Assembly: GCA_039976075.1 (NCBI GenBank) | Contig: JBDWFY010000013.1 | Span: forward strand, 496,001 to 560,000 | Source of the DNA: JBDWFY01 sp039976075 | Lineage (GTDB): Bacteria; Pseudomonadota; Alphaproteobacteria; Rhizobiales; Stappiaceae | Reading direction: 5' to 3' | Length of the DNA stretch: 64,000 nucleotides | In this document: one piece after another, positions 19,259-27,968 of the stretch | Layout of the letters: each line of letters opens with the position of its first letter | Numbering within the stretch: position 1 is the stretch's first letter | Position numbers and translations under genes: made by a program | Notes under the pieces: generated by a model | The model's database searches: none | What the model saw: only the letters and a program-made list of their open reading frames with translations | What the model was told of the DNA's origin: nothing

Positions 19259-19905
19259 GTGTTGCAATTATTGACTACGGGTCGGGTAACCTTCGCTCGG
19301 CTGCCAAATCCTTTGAGCGGGCTGCACGGGAAACCGGGCGGAATGACCCGATTGTGGTGACAGCTGATCCCGATCAGGTTCGAAAAGCGGATCGCGTCGT
19401 ACTGCCGGGTGTGGGCGCCTTTGCAGATTGTCGGCGCGGGTTGCATGCGGTCGATGGTATGGTTGATGCGCTGCGTGAGGCGGTTATTGACGGCGGGAAG
19501 CCTTTTTTGGGCATCTGCGTCGGTATGCAATTGATGGCCTCCCGCGGGCTTGAGCATGACGTGACTCAGGGCTTCGGTTTGATACCGGGTGATGTCACCG
19601 CCATGAAACCTTCGGATCCTGATCTCAAGATTCCGCACATGGGCTGGAACACGATTGACGTCGCCAATGACCACGCCATTTTGTCCGGCATCGATACCGG
19701 TCCGACGGGTCTCCATGCATATTTCGTACATTCCTATCATCTTGCTGCGGAAGACCCCGCGCACGTTCTGGCGACATTCGAGTATGCGGGGACGTTTACA
19801 GCCATCGTTGGCCGCGACAATCTGGTTGGAACTCAATTCCATCCGGAGAAAAGCCAGAAACTTGGACTGCAGCTGATTGCCAATTTTTTGACTTGGACGC
19901 CGTAG
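19255..19905 (+). CDS. hisH: imidazole glycerol phosphate synthase, glutaminase subunit
   Basis: Releases ammonia from glutamine and feeds it to HisF. The 216-residue class I amidotransferase has the nucleophilic Cys in PFLGICVGMQLM near residue 85 and the His-Glu pair in GTQFHPEKSQKLG near residue 195. It overlaps the preceding gene by ATGA. Its partner hisF lies two genes downstream. Confidence 0.97.
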   Translation: MSVAIIDYGSGNLRSAAKSFERAARETGRNDPIVVTADPDQVRKADRVVLPGVGAFADCRRGLHAVDGMVDALREAVIDGGKPFLGICVGMQLMASRGLEHDVTQGFGLIPGDVTAMKPSDPDLKIPHMGWNTIDVANDHAILSGIDTGPTGLHAYFVHSYHLAAEDPAHVLATFEYAGTFTAIVGRDNLVGTQFHPEKSQKLGLQLIANFLTWTP

Positions 19906-19938
19906 CGGGTTTCCAATCAAACGAACCGGAGACGGGTA

Positions 19939-20226
19939 ATGAAAAAAGGCTACTGGATGGTTCATGTAACCGTCACTGATGCGGATGGGTATCCGAACTA
20001 CGTCGCTGCCAACAAACGCGCATTTGAGAAATATGGCGCTCGGTTTTTGGTTCGCGGTGGCGCGTGCACCGGACCTGAAGGTCCGATTCGTGATCGGCAC
20101 GTGGTGCTTGAATTCGACAGCTATCAGCAGGCGCTCGACTGCTACAATTCTGAGGAATACAGAGAAGCCTTGGCGCTACGTCAGCAATATTCCGATGCTG
20201 ATATTGTCATCGTCGAAGGTGTCTGA
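19939..20226 (+). CDS. DUF1330 family protein
   Basis: Protein of 95 residues with the ferredoxin-like DUF1330 pattern: GYWMVHVTVTDADGYPNYVA at the start and VVLEFDSYQQALDCYNSEEY in the middle. The family is common and has no firmly assigned reaction. It lies between hisH and hisA with gaps of 33 and 11 bp, so it is probably cotranscribed with the histidine genes. Confidence 0.88.
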   Translation: MKKGYWMVHVTVTDADGYPNYVAANKRAFEKYGARFLVRGGACTGPEGPIRDRHVVLEFDSYQQALDCYNSEEYREALALRQQYSDADIVIVEGV

Positions 20227-20237
20227 GGCGGGTTGTC

Positions 20238-20981
20238 ATGACGATACTCTTTCCGGCCATTGATCTGAAAGGTGGCCAGTGCGTGCGCCTGAAACTGGGC
20301 GATATGGATCAGGCGACCGTTTTCAATGACGACCCTGGTGCTCAGGCGCGTCAATTTGAAGATCAGGGTTTTCAATGGCTCCATGTGGTCGATCTTGATG
20401 GCGCGTTTGCTGGCGAAAGCCGGAACGGTGCGGCGGTTGATTCGATTCTGGCCAGCACCAGCAACCCGGTTCAACTGGGTGGCGGCATCCGCACCATGGC
20501 GCATATTCAGAACTGGTTGGAAAAGGGGATTGCACGCGTCATTCTGGGAACGGTCGCAGTGCGTGATCCGGAACTGGTAAAAGAGGCCTGCAAGGCCTTT
20601 CCGGGCCGTGTCGCTGTTGGGATCGATGCCAAGGGCGGGTATGTTGCCGTTGAAGGCTGGGCGGAAACGTCGGAACTCACGGCCATTGATCTTGCCAGAC
20701 AATTTGAGGACGCCGGCGTCGCAGCAATAATCTATACCGATATCGACCGTGATGGTGTGTTGAAGGGGCTCAATTTTCCTTCAACACTCGCTCTCGCACA
20801 AGCAGTGACTATTCCGGTCATAGCATCCGGTGGTCTTGCAGGGTTAGACGACGTCAAGCGGTTGTTGGAACCCGACTATACTGTACTTGAAGGGGCAATT
20901 TCCGGTCGGGCTCTTTATGATGGTCGACTTGATCCCGGTGAAGCGATGGCTTTGATCCGTAAGGCGGAAGGCGTTCAATAA
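20238..20981 (+). CDS. hisA: phosphoribosylformimino-5-aminoimidazole carboxamide ribotide isomerase
   Basis: Amadori isomerase of histidine synthesis, 247 residues, (beta-alpha)8 barrel. The catalytic N-terminal Asp is in LFPAIDLKGGQCVRL and the second Asp in YTDIDRDGVLKG near residue 170. The GGGIR motif is present near residue 80. Its stop overlaps the hisF start by one base (TAATG). Confidence 0.97.
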   Translation: MTILFPAIDLKGGQCVRLKLGDMDQATVFNDDPGAQARQFEDQGFQWLHVVDLDGAFAGESRNGAAVDSILASTSNPVQLGGGIRTMAHIQNWLEKGIARVILGTVAVRDPELVKEACKAFPGRVAVGIDAKGGYVAVEGWAETSELTAIDLARQFEDAGVAAIIYTDIDRDGVLKGLNFPSTLALAQAVTIPVIASGGLAGLDDVKRLLEPDYTVLEGAISGRALYDGRLDPGEAMALIRKAEGVQ

Positions 20982-21757
20982 TGTTGAAAGCACGTGTCAT
21001 ACCCTGCCTTGATGTCAAGGATGGACGGGTCGTGAAGGGGGTCAATTTCGTTGACCTTATCGATGCCGGTGATCCAGTCGAAGCAGCCAAGGCCTATGAT
21101 GCGGCCGGTGCTGACGAACTGTGTTTTCTGGATATCACTGCCAGTCACGAAAATCGCGGGACGATTCTTGATGTCGTGCGCCAAACGGCTGAGCAGTGCT
21201 TTATGCCCGTTACCGTCGGTGGTGGCATTCGGACGGTTGAAAATATCCGCGATCTCCTGAAAGCCGGTGCAGACAAGGTGTCGATCAATACCGCCGCCGT
21301 AAAAGATCGGCAATTTGTCAAACAGGCTGCCGAAAAATTCGGCAGTCAGTGCATCGTTGTCTCGATCGATGCCAAACAGGTGGCCGACGGACCGGACGGA
21401 CCTCGCTTTGAGATATTTACCCATGGCGGACGTCAGGCAACCGGTATCGATGCGATAGAGTTCGCAAAGGAAGTGGTGGCGCTGGGCGCGGGAGAACTGC
21501 TTGTAACCTCCATGGATCGGGACGGAACGAAGTCTGGCTATAACATTGCACTGACTCGCGCGATCGCGGATGCCGTTCCTGTGCCGGTGATTGCCTCGGG
21601 TGGTGTAGGGACGCTTGACCATATGGTTGAGGGGATCCGTGGCGGCCATGCTACAGCGGTGTTGGCTGCCTCGATATTTCACTTCGGCGAATATTCGATT
21701 AACCAGGCAAAAACTCATATGGACCAGGCCGGTATTGCCATGCGGCTGGATCCATGA
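20981..21757 (+). CDS. hisF: imidazole glycerol phosphate synthase, cyclase subunit
   Basis: Uses ammonia from HisH to close the imidazole ring, giving IGP and AICAR. The 258-residue barrel begins RVIPCLDVKDGRVVKGVNF, with the catalytic Asp, and carries the second Asp in SMDRDGTKSGYN near residue 175. TVGGGIRT is present near residue 80. Overlaps with hisA (1 bp) and hisE (4 bp) indicate coupled translation. Confidence 0.97.
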   Translation: MLKARVIPCLDVKDGRVVKGVNFVDLIDAGDPVEAAKAYDAAGADELCFLDITASHENRGTILDVVRQTAEQCFMPVTVGGGIRTVENIRDLLKAGADKVSINTAAVKDRQFVKQAAEKFGSQCIVVSIDAKQVADGPDGPRFEIFTHGGRQATGIDAIEFAKEVVALGAGELLVTSMDRDGTKSGYNIALTRAIADAVPVPVIASGGVGTLDHMVEGIRGGHATAVLAASIFHFGEYSINQAKTHMDQAGIAMRLDP

Positions 21758-22104
21758 AGGCCGAAGTCACGGCAAACCGGGAACCAATCATGAGCGATTT
21801 TACCCTTTCCGATCTGGCGGAAATTATCGAACGCCGGGCGCAATCTGATGATGAGAAATCCTATACCCGGCTTCTTGTTCAGAAGGGTTCAGCCAAATGT
21901 GCGCAAAAGCTGGGCGAGGAGGCGGTTGAAGCCGCCATTGCTGCGGTGCAAGGTGATAAAGAAGAATTGGTTGGCGAAGCGGCAGATGTTCTTTATCATC
22001 TCCTTGTGTTACTTGAGGTTTCGGACGTCAGTCTGAACAAGGTGATGCAGGAGTTGGCACGGCGAACGAGCCAGACCGGGCTTGAAGAGAAGGCGTCCCG
22101 TTGA
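21754..22104 (+). CDS. hisE: phosphoribosyl-ATP pyrophosphatase
   Basis: Second step of histidine synthesis, 116 residues from the ATGA overlap with hisF. The all-alpha pyrophosphohydrolase has KCAQKLGEEAVEAAIAA and GEAADVLYHLLVLL, holding the metal-binding Glu and Asp residues. Known rhizobial HisE proteins begin at the equivalent of MSDFTLSDLAEII, which is the in-frame ATG at 21790. Either start is possible, and neither has a strong ribosome-binding site. Confidence 0.94.
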   Translation: MKAEVTANREPIMSDFTLSDLAEIIERRAQSDDEKSYTRLLVQKGSAKCAQKLGEEAVEAAIAAVQGDKEELVGEAADVLYHLLVLLEVSDVSLNKVMQELARRTSQTGLEEKASR

Positions 22105-22187
22105 TGGGGCCAGCCATTGGGCGTGAGGTAGATGGACAAGGGCAGTGGCCCAAGTCCGAACAATGAAGGGCAGCAACAGCTGACGGC

Positions 22188-23153
22188 ATGCTGATGGATC
22201 AGCGGCGTAATTTTGATGGCGACCTTTCGCCATACAGGATCTTCACTGAGGAACAGTGGGCGGCTCTTCGCGCAGGCACGCCGATGACACTGACCGCTGA
22301 GGAAGTGGAAAGACTTCAGGGTCTGAACGATCCAGTGTCTCTGGATCAGGTAGAATCGATTTATCTGCCTCTGTCTCGCTTGTTGGAATATTACGTCGAG
22401 GCCACCGACAAACTGCATGGCTTGATGAGCCGTTTTCTCAATGTCAGGGAACAAAAGGCGCCCTTTATTATCGGTGTCGCCGGATCCGTGGCCGGTGGAA
22501 AGTCGACGACGGCGCGGTTGCTGAAAGCACTGCTTGCAAGATGGCCGGCGAGCCCCAAAGTCGATCTGATTACGACCGATGGGTTTCTATATCCCAATGC
22601 GGTGCTGATGGAAGAAAACCTGATGCGTCGCAAGGGATTTCCGGAAAGTTACGACCGGGCGCTCCTTTTGCGTTTTCTTTCAGATATCAAAGCCGGTCAG
22701 CGCAATGTGGTCGCACCGGTTTATTCCCATTTTTATTATGATGTTATGCCGGGCGACCAGGTGACCATCGATCGGCCGGATATTCTGATCGTTGAAGGCC
22801 TGAATGTTCTGCAGTCTGCAAAACTGCCCAAGGACGGCAAGGCGATACCGTTCGTCTCCGACTTTTTTGACTACTCCATTTACATTGATGCGGAAGAAAC
22901 TGTTCTGCACAATTGGTATGTGGAACGGTTCATGCGGCTTCGGGAAACGGCGTTCCGCGACCCGGGGTCCTATTTTCACCGCTACTCGAAGATTTCCGAC
23001 AGCGAAGCGCTGGCGATCGCCAACGATTTATGGACCAATATCAACCTGGAAAATTTACACGAAAATATATTGCCCACGCGACCGCGTGCCAACCTCATTC
23101 TGACCAAACATGCCAGCCACCGTATCGAACGGGTGGCAATGCGTCGCGTATAA
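22188..23153 (+). CDS. coaA: type I pantothenate kinase
   Basis: First, rate-setting step of coenzyme A synthesis: pantothenate to 4'-phosphopantothenate. The 321-residue protein has the P-loop GVAGSVAGGKSTTARLL near residue 95 and the family motifs DLITTDGFLYPN and RKGFPESYD. The C-terminal pattern is FTKHASHRIERV-like (LTKHASHRIERVAMRRV). It follows hisE by 83 bp. A CoaA at the end of the his cluster is also seen in other rhizobia. CoaBC, two steps later in the pathway, lies nearby at 24564-25775. Confidence 0.96.
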   Translation: MLMDQRRNFDGDLSPYRIFTEEQWAALRAGTPMTLTAEEVERLQGLNDPVSLDQVESIYLPLSRLLEYYVEATDKLHGLMSRFLNVREQKAPFIIGVAGSVAGGKSTTARLLKALLARWPASPKVDLITTDGFLYPNAVLMEENLMRRKGFPESYDRALLLRFLSDIKAGQRNVVAPVYSHFYYDVMPGDQVTIDRPDILIVEGLNVLQSAKLPKDGKAIPFVSDFFDYSIYIDAEETVLHNWYVERFMRLRETAFRDPGSYFHRYSKISDSEALAIANDLWTNINLENLHENILPTRPRANLILTKHASHRIERVAMRRV

Positions 23154-23226
23154 AAAAGTATATTTCGTAGTATGTTAAGGTTTTTTGATTAGGGCCCTAT
23201 CTTTTATAGTTCGCCCACGACCGTTC

Positions 23227-23886
23227 TCAAGCCGGTGCGCTCAAGGCCAGCCGGTTTTCCAACTCATCCATCGTGGTCAGCAACTCTGCTCCCAGGGCCT
23301 GCAACGCAGTTGCGTCGGAGGCCGGGTCGCCAATGTACGCCAGAGCGCGCATGCCGGCAGCGCCCGCTGCCTGAACACCTGGCAGGCTGTCTTCGATCAC
23401 AACACACTCTTTCGGTTCAAACCCCATCTGGCGGGCAGCATGCAGAAACAGATCCGGATGTGGTTTGCCGCGCTCAACCATGGTCGCAGAAAACAGAACA
23501 TCTTTGAGAAGCGGCAATAATCCAGCCTGTCCAAGAGAGATGTGCATTTTCCCAATGCGGCCCGAGGATGCGACACAGTAGGGAATGTTGTTTTCTATCA
23601 ATCGCTCGATCTGTGTCCTGACGCCGGGAATCGCATCAACGCCGACCTCTTCAAAAGCTTTTTCTGTCAAAGAGCGTATGTCATCACACCAACGATCTCC
23701 CAGGGTTCGGCCCAGTGTGTTTTCAACCATTTTTTGGATGCTCTCTATGGATCGGCCGACGAACTTTTCCCGAGCCTCTTCGTACGATAACGTCAATCCT
23801 TCTTTGGCCAGTGCCTCGAGCAGAATGTCGTTTGACATCGGTTCCGTGTCAACGAGAACACCATCACAATCAAATATGACCAACAT
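23227..23886 (-). CDS. HAD-superfamily phosphatase (subclass IA)
   Basis: Protein of 219 residues. Motif I with the nucleophilic Asp, MLVIFDCDGVLVDTEPMS, is at the N-terminus, a motif II Ser lies in PYCVASSGRIGK, and motif IV is in CVVIEDSLPGVQAAGAAGM. It resembles phosphoglycolate phosphatase or beta-phosphoglucomutase-like enzymes; the substrate is undetermined. The ATG at 23886 puts motif I at the family position. The open frame runs back to 23973 across a repeat hairpin, so that extension is unlikely to be coding. Confidence 0.9.
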   Translation of the reverse strand: MLVIFDCDGVLVDTEPMSNDILLEALAKEGLTLSYEEAREKFVGRSIESIQKMVENTLGRTLGDRWCDDIRSLTEKAFEEVGVDAIPGVRTQIERLIENNIPYCVASSGRIGKMHISLGQAGLLPLLKDVLFSATMVERGKPHPDLFLHAARQMGFEPKECVVIEDSLPGVQAAGAAGMRALAYIGDPASDATALQALGAELLTTMDELENRLALSAPA

Positions 23887-23934
23887 TGATTTCGCTAAAC
23901 GCTCCCTGGATTCTTGACATTCAACACAACTAAA

Positions 23935-24034
23935 GCATTTCCAGCGATTGTTGAATCGCTGGAAATGCTCCAAGTCTTTGTTTTATCGCGTATCCTTATC
24001 GAAAAGGTGTTTCAACCTTTCCGGGATGCGCTGT
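23935..24034 (+). repeat. dispersed intergenic repeat, copy B
   Basis: Lies between dut and the HAD gene. The first third is a perfect 15-bp hairpin, GCATTTCCAGCGATT / AATCGCTGGAAATGC with loop GTTG (23935-23968). The last part folds GCGTATCC onto GGATGCGC. Colinear with 4619-4718, 75 of 100 positions identical by hand count. Confidence 0.7.
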
Positions 24035-24036
24035 AG

Positions 24037-24492
24037 TCAGCTTGTTCCGGTTGATCCAAATCCACCGGCGCCGCGCTCCGTTTCCTCAAGCGTCTCAACA
24101 TCTTCCAGAACTGCCTGCAATACCGGTGCGATGACCATTTGTGCAATTCGGGTTCCACGCGTTATTTCAAAGGGTTCGGAACCGTGATTGATCAAAATCG
24201 CTTTGATCTCGCCGCGATAATCGGAGTCAATTGTACCCGGCGAATTCAGCAAAGTGATGCCGTGTTTGGCCGCGAGGCCCGATCGGGGTCGGATTTGTGC
24301 TTCATATCCCACCGGTAAGGCCATGGATAGGCCTGTCGGAACCAGCGTTCGCTCGCCGGGATTGAGCGTATGGGGCTGATCATCAGGCAACGCTGCCAAC
24401 AGGTCCATACCGGCAGCTTCTTTTGTCTGATAGTTCGGCAGAGGCAGATCGCGTCCATGCGGCAGCTTCTGTAATTTGATCGTGACGGTCAA
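24037..24492 (-). CDS. dut: dUTP diphosphatase
   Basis: Hydrolyses dUTP to dUMP, keeping uracil out of DNA and supplying dTMP synthesis. The 151-residue trimeric dUTPase shows all five motifs: AGMDLLA, IRPRSGLAAKHGITLLNSPG, GTIDSDYRGEI, RGTRIAQMV and the C-terminal P-loop-like ERGAGGFGSTG. It is 72 bp downstream of coaBC on the same strand, an order seen in many proteobacteria. Confidence 0.97.
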   Translation of the reverse strand: MTVTIKLQKLPHGRDLPLPNYQTKEAAGMDLLAALPDDQPHTLNPGERTLVPTGLSMALPVGYEAQIRPRSGLAAKHGITLLNSPGTIDSDYRGEIKAILINHGSEPFEITRGTRIAQMVIAPVLQAVLEDVETLEETERGAGGFGSTGTS

Positions 24493-24563
24493 GGCGACGT
24501 TCCTGCGCTGTCAAATAACGGTTTTTGCTCGCAGGATTCGATCACAAAATCCAGCACGAAAAT

Positions 24564-25775
24564 TCAGCGACGGGTTAACGCCCCGCCGATTTCTTCGATA
24601 AGTTGGCTGGCAACTTCGATTTTTGACATTTTCGGCCAGCTATCAATGCCGTCCTTGCGAACCACGCGCACGGTGTTGGCATCTCCGCCCATGACGCCGG
24701 TTTCCGGACTGACATCATTGGCGATAATCCAGTCTGCGCCTTTGCGGGCCAGTTTTGCACTGGCATTGGCAATCAGGTTTTCCGTCTCAGCGGCAAATCC
24801 GACAACAAGCGATGGCCTGTGTGTCGGGTGGTGTCCAACCGTGAATAGAATATCGGGGTTCTCGACGAAAGCGAGTGTTGGCGGCCGGCCGGATCCGTCC
24901 TTCTTGATTTTTTCATCATGCGTGGCAGCAGCGCGCCAATCTGAAACTGCCGCAGCCATGATGGCCACATCGGCCGGGAGAGCATTTTCGACGGCAGCCA
25001 GCATTTCGCTAGCAGTTTCGACGTGAACTGTGCGCACTGATGGCAGGTCCGCAAGATCCGTCGGACCGGAAATCAACGTTACGTTTGCGCCTGCATTTTC
25101 TGCCGCCTGGGCCAGCGCATGCCCCTGTTTGCCTGAAGAGCGGTTGGCGATGTACCGGACCGGATCGATTGGCTCATGTGTCGGGCCCGATGTGATGAGA
25201 ACATGTTTGCCGCTCAAAGGCCCTGTTTTGGTTTTCAGCAATTGATCAATGGCATCAATAATGTCGAGCGGTTCCGCCATCCGTCCTTCGCCAGCCTCTC
25301 CGCTTTCCGCCATTTCACCGGTGCCCGGTCCAACAAATGAAATACCGTCAAGTTCAAGGGTCTGCCGATTGCGCTGCGTCGCCGGGTGGTCCCACATATG
25401 TGGGTTCATTGCCGGGGCAATCAGAACGGGGCATCCGGCGGCGAGCAGAATGGTCGACGCAAGATCGTTGGCAAGGCCGGTTGCCATTTTCGCCATGAGG
25501 TCGGCTGTTGCGGGTGCAACCACGATCAGGTCTGCAGCCCGCGCAAGCCGAATGTGTCCGACATCCTGTTCATCTTCCCGGTCAAACAAGTCGATAAATA
25601 CTTTGTCGGCTGCCAGCGCCCCCACGGAAAGGGGTGTGACAAATTCTGTCGCAGCCCGCGTCATGACGGGTCGCACTTTCGCACCCCGTTCCCGCAAACG
25701 TCGGATAAGATCCAGACATTTATAGGCAGCGATACCGCCGCCGATCACCAGTAGAATGCGCTTGCCATCAAGCAT
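24564..25775 (-). CDS. coaBC: bifunctional phosphopantothenoylcysteine decarboxylase / phosphopantothenate-cysteine ligase
   Basis: Second and third steps of CoA synthesis. The 403-residue fusion has an FMN-binding CoaC half (KRILLVIGGGIAAYKCLDLI at the start, PAMNPHMWDHPATQRN near residue 122) and a CoaB half from about residue 190 (VLITSGPTHEPIDPVRYIAN, then RSSGKQGHALAQAA). Together with coaA at 22188 it places three CoA steps within 4 kb, although on opposite strands. Confidence 0.96.
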   Translation of the reverse strand: MLDGKRILLVIGGGIAAYKCLDLIRRLRERGAKVRPVMTRAATEFVTPLSVGALAADKVFIDLFDREDEQDVGHIRLARAADLIVVAPATADLMAKMATGLANDLASTILLAAGCPVLIAPAMNPHMWDHPATQRNRQTLELDGISFVGPGTGEMAESGEAGEGRMAEPLDIIDAIDQLLKTKTGPLSGKHVLITSGPTHEPIDPVRYIANRSSGKQGHALAQAAENAGANVTLISGPTDLADLPSVRTVHVETASEMLAAVENALPADVAIMAAAVSDWRAAATHDEKIKKDGSGRPPTLAFVENPDILFTVGHHPTHRPSLVVGFAAETENLIANASAKLARKGADWIIANDVSPETGVMGGDANTVRVVRKDGIDSWPKMSKIEVASQLIEEIGGALTRR

Positions 25776-25895
25776 GGAACCCTCGAAAAACTGCTACCGC
25801 AACAGCATGATAGCGAAAGACATCATAGGGATATCGGGGACTTTTGCTATAATTAGTGCAGGAAAAGATTAATGTCGAGAACCGGAGAAAGTGTC

Positions 25896-26408
25896 ATGGT
25901 CATCAAGGTTTCAAGCGGCTTTTCAGCAATTGGGCTTATCTTCGGTGGGATGCTGATCGCGGCACCGTCGTTTGCAAAAGGTGCGCCCGAACAGGGCTGT
26001 TATCACCGAGACTATTCGCGCGATCATTTGAAAGAAAACCCCGATCAGGTGGTTTCTGCGATGCGGCTGAAGATTTACGACAGCGGAAATGAACGCCATG
26101 CCGCGATGGAAGTGCAGTTTGCCAATCAGGGGCATGCAGGCCGAGATGGTCATGGCAACAAGCAAATGAAACAATATCTTGTTTGCTTTTCAAATTCGGG
26201 TGGTGCGCCAACCTGCGGTGTCGAATGCGATGGTGGACAGATGCGCCTCGTCAAGCAGGATGGCGCCGGGCTGACGTTTGAAACAGATTATCTGATGGTC
26301 GGTGAAACAGAACAGTGCGGCGGTGCTGTGGATCTGGCCGAACATCCGGGTCAGTCGGTGAGATACAGACTGAACAGGGCAGGACCAAATATCTGTAGCG
26401 ATATGTAA
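25896..26408 (+). CDS. small secreted protein of unknown function
   Basis: Protein of 170 residues from the ATG at 25896, with signal peptide FGGMLIAAPSFAKG and no family I recognise. The mature part has six Cys (including YLVCFSN, PTCGVECDGG and EQCGGA) in a spacing that suggests disulfide bonds. The start is uncertain: an in-frame ATG at 25872 also has a ribosome-binding site (AGGA), but 25896 has GGAG at 8 bases and gives a tighter signal peptide. It is divergent from coaBC and convergent with the lipoprotein gene. Confidence 0.7.
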   Translation: MVIKVSSGFSAIGLIFGGMLIAAPSFAKGAPEQGCYHRDYSRDHLKENPDQVVSAMRLKIYDSGNERHAAMEVQFANQGHAGRDGHGNKQMKQYLVCFSNSGGAPTCGVECDGGQMRLVKQDGAGLTFETDYLMVGETEQCGGAVDLAEHPGQSVRYRLNRAGPNICSDM

Positions 26409-26454
26409 TGCGCCCGGACGGGCATGTGTCTGTCCGCCCTGAAATCAGAGTGTT

Positions 26455-27747
26455 CTAGTAACTCGCTGCGCTGAAAGATCTGGGCGCTGGGCTGATCACT
26501 CTGGAGCCGCTGCCAGTGACCTCATAGACTGCGAGACCGCGTTCAATCAGGCCATCCGGTCTGAACCGGAACACACCATCAATGCCAAGAAATCCATCCC
26601 GGCTGGTTAGAACCTGCTGGCTGAAGCGTTGCGGACCGGCACTGCGGACAAGTCCTGCAGCAAGAATTGTGGCATCATATGCCAATGTCGCGTTTCTGGG
26701 CGGCTCGCTGCCATAGGCGGCTCTGTATCGGCTGGCAAACTGTTTAAATCCTTCCTGATCGGGTGAAGGATACCAACCGCCGGACAAGGCGGCATTGCCG
26801 AGGATGCTCTTGTTGTCCCACTGTCCGCTACCAAGATACTGGATGCGGCTTTTCTCAACGCCACCGGCTGCAAGCAATTCGGCTATGAATGCCGGTGCAC
26901 CGCCACCATCGGGAATAAGCACAACATCTGCCTGTTGAGCGGCGGAAAGGATGCCGGTGACTTTGGCCTGAATGTCCTGGGAATCAGCGCCACGCGCCGG
27001 ATCGACTTTATAGCGGGTAATTGAAACGATCCGTCCACCTGCCTTGCCGACGGACTGTCGAAACGATGCTTCGACCACCGCGCCGTAGGGATTGTCCGGT
27101 AAAATTGCGATAAAGGAGCGTTTGTTTTGCGAAGCGGCGTAACTGACTACACGGCTCACATCCTGTTGTGGAAGGAAGGAAAGCAGATAAATCCCGCGCT
27201 TTGCGTTTGTCGTATCAGACGAAAAAGCGATGACAGGGATGCCTGAACTCCGGGCAACATCGGCAGCGCCGCCAACGGCTTGCGAAAATACCGGTCCCAG
27301 AATGATCTCCGCACCTTCGGAAATCGCCTGCTGTGCGGCTGCCCGACCGCCATCTGCTGTGGCGCCGGTATCCTTCACCAGGAGCTGAATATCAGCTCCC
27401 TGAAAGTCTTTCAGTGCGAGGGCGGCTGAATTTTGGAAAACCTGGCCGATCTGTCCCGCATTCCCATTGGCCGTCTTTGGCAGCAACAGAGCCACCCGGA
27501 CAGAACCATTGCCAATGACTTCGCCTGTCGGCACCGTGGGGCCGGTCTGAGCGTTCGGATCATACACAGCGCCAACATTTGACCCCGTGCAGCCTGCCAG
27601 CATTCCGGCACCAAGAAGCGCAAGTGCACCAGCCAGTTGCCGCAGGAAACGGCCGTGCGAATGAAGTGTGCTGCGGACCAACGGGAGCCCCCCAGATTGT
27701 GCTGCCACTATTGCAACTTCCTCTAGTTTTGCGGTTAAGTCCCGCAC
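26455..27747 (-). CDS. LpoA-like periplasmic-binding-fold lipoprotein (penicillin-binding protein activator)
   Basis: Protein of 430 residues with a lipobox, GAGMLAGCTGSN, near residue 50, after which a type I periplasmic binding fold begins: VRVALLLPKTANGNAGQIGQ. In gammaproteobacteria the related LpoA is an outer-membrane lipoprotein that activates PBP1A; here both that role and small-ligand binding are possible. It is divergent from rsmI, which with yraN forms a locus conserved in many proteobacteria. The start is a GTG with a weak ribosome-binding site; a start closer to the signal peptide is possible. Confidence 0.85.
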   Translation of the reverse strand: MRDLTAKLEEVAIVAAQSGGLPLVRSTLHSHGRFLRQLAGALALLGAGMLAGCTGSNVGAVYDPNAQTGPTVPTGEVIGNGSVRVALLLPKTANGNAGQIGQVFQNSAALALKDFQGADIQLLVKDTGATADGGRAAAQQAISEGAEIILGPVFSQAVGGAADVARSSGIPVIAFSSDTTNAKRGIYLLSFLPQQDVSRVVSYAASQNKRSFIAILPDNPYGAVVEASFRQSVGKAGGRIVSITRYKVDPARGADSQDIQAKVTGILSAAQQADVVLIPDGGGAPAFIAELLAAGGVEKSRIQYLGSGQWDNKSILGNAALSGGWYPSPDQEGFKQFASRYRAAYGSEPPRNATLAYDATILAAGLVRSAGPQRFSQQVLTSRDGFLGIDGVFRFRPDGLIERGLAVYEVTGSGSRVISPAPRSFSAASY

Positions 27748-27968
27748 CTGTCAAAATTAATTCGTGAGTTCATTTAAGCATATGTGCATAAAGTTCCAGT
27801 GCCGCTGGCAGGATTGACAAGGTCACAGGGAATTTTCATGCAATAACGGTTTGACGATATTGGTGTAAAACGCCTCCCAATCCACGACGGGAACAAACAT
27901 TGACCACAATCAAGATGAACCGGCGCTGAACGCAGCTTGTGCATAGAAAGTGGTGCAGGGACAACTCC

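Noticed and set aside
18892..20100. A 402-residue open frame antisense to DUF2628, hisH and DUF1330.
   Set aside because: It is the shadow of three well-supported coding genes. Its Gly/Ala stretch resembling a glycine zipper comes from the reverse complement of a Met-Ala-Pro-Thr run.
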